DNA of 57,718 nt, from contig JAEUWP010000297.1 of assembly GCA_018524725.1 (NCBI GenBank), positions 1-57,718 on the forward strand, in the 5' to 3' direction. Each line of letters begins with the position of its first letter. Position 1 is the first letter of the stretch. The position numbers and the translations under genes were made by a program. This document shows positions 56,509 through 57,718 of this stretch, one piece after another. The notes beneath the pieces are model-generated. The model had not been told where the DNA came from, ran no database searches, and saw only the letters and a program-made list of their open reading frames with translations. Source of the stretch: Podaxis mareebaensis. Its lineage: Eukaryota > Basidiomycota > Agaricomycetes > Agaricales > Agaricaceae.

Positions 56509-57718
56509 TGTTATGGCCTAAACCATTTTCAGTCATGAAAGCAGTATCTAAGTTATAATATAATTGAGTTTTATAGCTAGAATAACAGACTATGAACCCA
56601 CACTAGAAGAAGCCTTAGTACCTCACAAGGGTCAATCCAGTAGTATAGTCTAGGCACCTAGATCAGGAAAACTGTACTGACTAGATGCATCCATACACTG
56701 TTGATTCAGTATCATCACTGAAGTCAGGATTATATTACTGAGGACTATTTATCAATCACATCCTTGTGAGGATCCTTTCTCATGTAAGTGACACTAGGGA
56801 TTATCTTGTTCAGTAGTATGCTTAGCTGCCACTATGTACCAAAAGACCTAGATCAGCTATGACCTCAGCAGATGAAGTCCAAGTCAGAAGAGAGACTACT
56901 CAACTAAGGGATTGATGTGTTATCTCAGTAGAAGTGATTCATTGACCTTGTGAGATGCTGAAACCATGCAACTCATTTATAGTCAGTGATCCAAATCAGC
57001 TTAGTGAGACATGCTGGGAATGAGGATTCACAATACTATCAAGTCAGGAATGACAAAGGGTATTACACATACAGTAGACTTGGTCAGCAAAAGCTGATAA
57101 ATATTATACACACATACTTTATCAGTCCATGTGTCCAGTAGAAATGCATATGCATCCACTACCAGAATACCCTATTGGGCAGAGAACAATGTAGATTATA
57201 AATTCTATGACTCTGTACTTGTATGCATAATCCTTTGTTGAGTCAGGATATTGTAACACTAGATTGTAATTACTCCCCAACTTATAATATAAAAACCCCT
57301 CAATGACATGAGGTGAAGCAAGGGAATTCCTGCTAAGCTTTGCTTAGAGGGTTGTTGAATATTTGATGATCACTGAGTGATAGTTAAGCATTTATAGGAG
57401 TTTTCTTCAGTCAACATGACCTACTAGCAAGAGCCAGAACAAAAACCCAGTAGTTTCCCCAGAAGTTTCCATAAGTTGAGAATCTGAAGTTAGCCTTAAC
57501 AGGGTTACCTAGGAGTACATCATAGCTACATATTGCCAGTCAGAGCACTCATTGGTATGAGTTGGTATATTGTAGTAGTAGCAAGGGATTGCTCTCACTA
57601 CCCTCAGTTCTTTGGTACTTGTGTATTGTAGTGACACTACATCAGAGACTTGTCAATTTAAGAACCAACAGTCTAGTTCAGTCTTGAACTAGGAAATCAC
57701 TGAGACCACCTTGCAACA
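56509..57718 (+). repeat. Probable LTR at the window end
   Basis: Sequence starting TGTTATGG where the LTR-like copy 2 is cut ends in TTGCAACA at the last base of the window. It has no coding content. A TATA box (ATAATATAAAAACCCC at 57285-57300) lies in the last third, with AAGCTT-containing text downstream similar to that in the other LTR-like blocks. TG...CA ends and an internal promoter fit an LTR of about 1.2 kb, whose element would extend off the window. No partner copy is available to prove it. Confidence 0.4.

Noticed and set aside
1..57718. CRISPR arrays, bacterial operons, riboswitches
   Set aside because: This is a eukaryotic genome with spliced genes; no regularly spaced repeats or bacterial-type features are seen.

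Overview
The window looks like a contig end from a filamentous basidiomycete, most likely an agaricomycete mushroom. The evidence is the dense multi-exon genes with introns of about 50 bp, and several families characteristic of Agaricomycetes: FunK1 kinases, alpha-type kinases, NACHT NTPases and an integrase-like repeat gene. I cannot name the species.

The first 21.8 kb is ordinary gene-dense DNA with normal CpG content. In order it holds: the 5' part of a mitochondrial GatA-type amidase (minus, runs off the left edge); a MAK11/PAK1IP1-like WD40 ribosome-biogenesis factor (plus); a GPATCH1-like G-patch protein (minus); a YAT-family amino-acid permease (plus); a Trm140/METTL2-type tRNA m3C methyltransferase (minus); a large RhoGEF with two tandem DH domains, a PH region and a CNH domain (plus); a conserved fungal protein of unknown function (minus); and a small 163-residue protein (minus). 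From 21.8 to 25.9 kb I see no gene I can defend.

From about 26.3 kb the base composition changes abruptly. CpG becomes rare, TG/CA is enriched, and reading frames are broken by stops and shifts. This right-hand compartment is a pile of decayed repeats and expanded gene families: an integrase-core-like gene (minus), an alpha-kinase remnant (plus), a second agaricomycete repeat-type gene (plus), two copies of an LTR-like element carrying its own ORF (38.1 and 55.2 kb), a NACHT NTPase remnant, the 3' end of a hAT transposase with its terminal repeat, and a probable LTR at the extreme right edge.

The centrepiece is a complete 9.2-kb Ty3/gypsy chromovirus (41054-50271, coding on the minus strand). 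It has 648-bp LTRs and a 5-bp CACCG target duplication, and it has inserted into and split a FunK1 kinase gene whose two halves lie on either side. Beyond gag and pol it carries two accessory reading-frame regions, one before gag and one between pol and the 3' LTR. The latter has two CCHC zinc knuckles and its start codon overlaps the pol stop. Every LTR-LTR difference I can find is a transition at a CpG-derived site, and the in-frame stops I found in gag, pol and the leader ORF are all TGA. Both point to cytosine methylation as the main force of decay. A 9-base complementarity between the presumed RNA start and the primer-binding region suggests Tf1-type self-priming.
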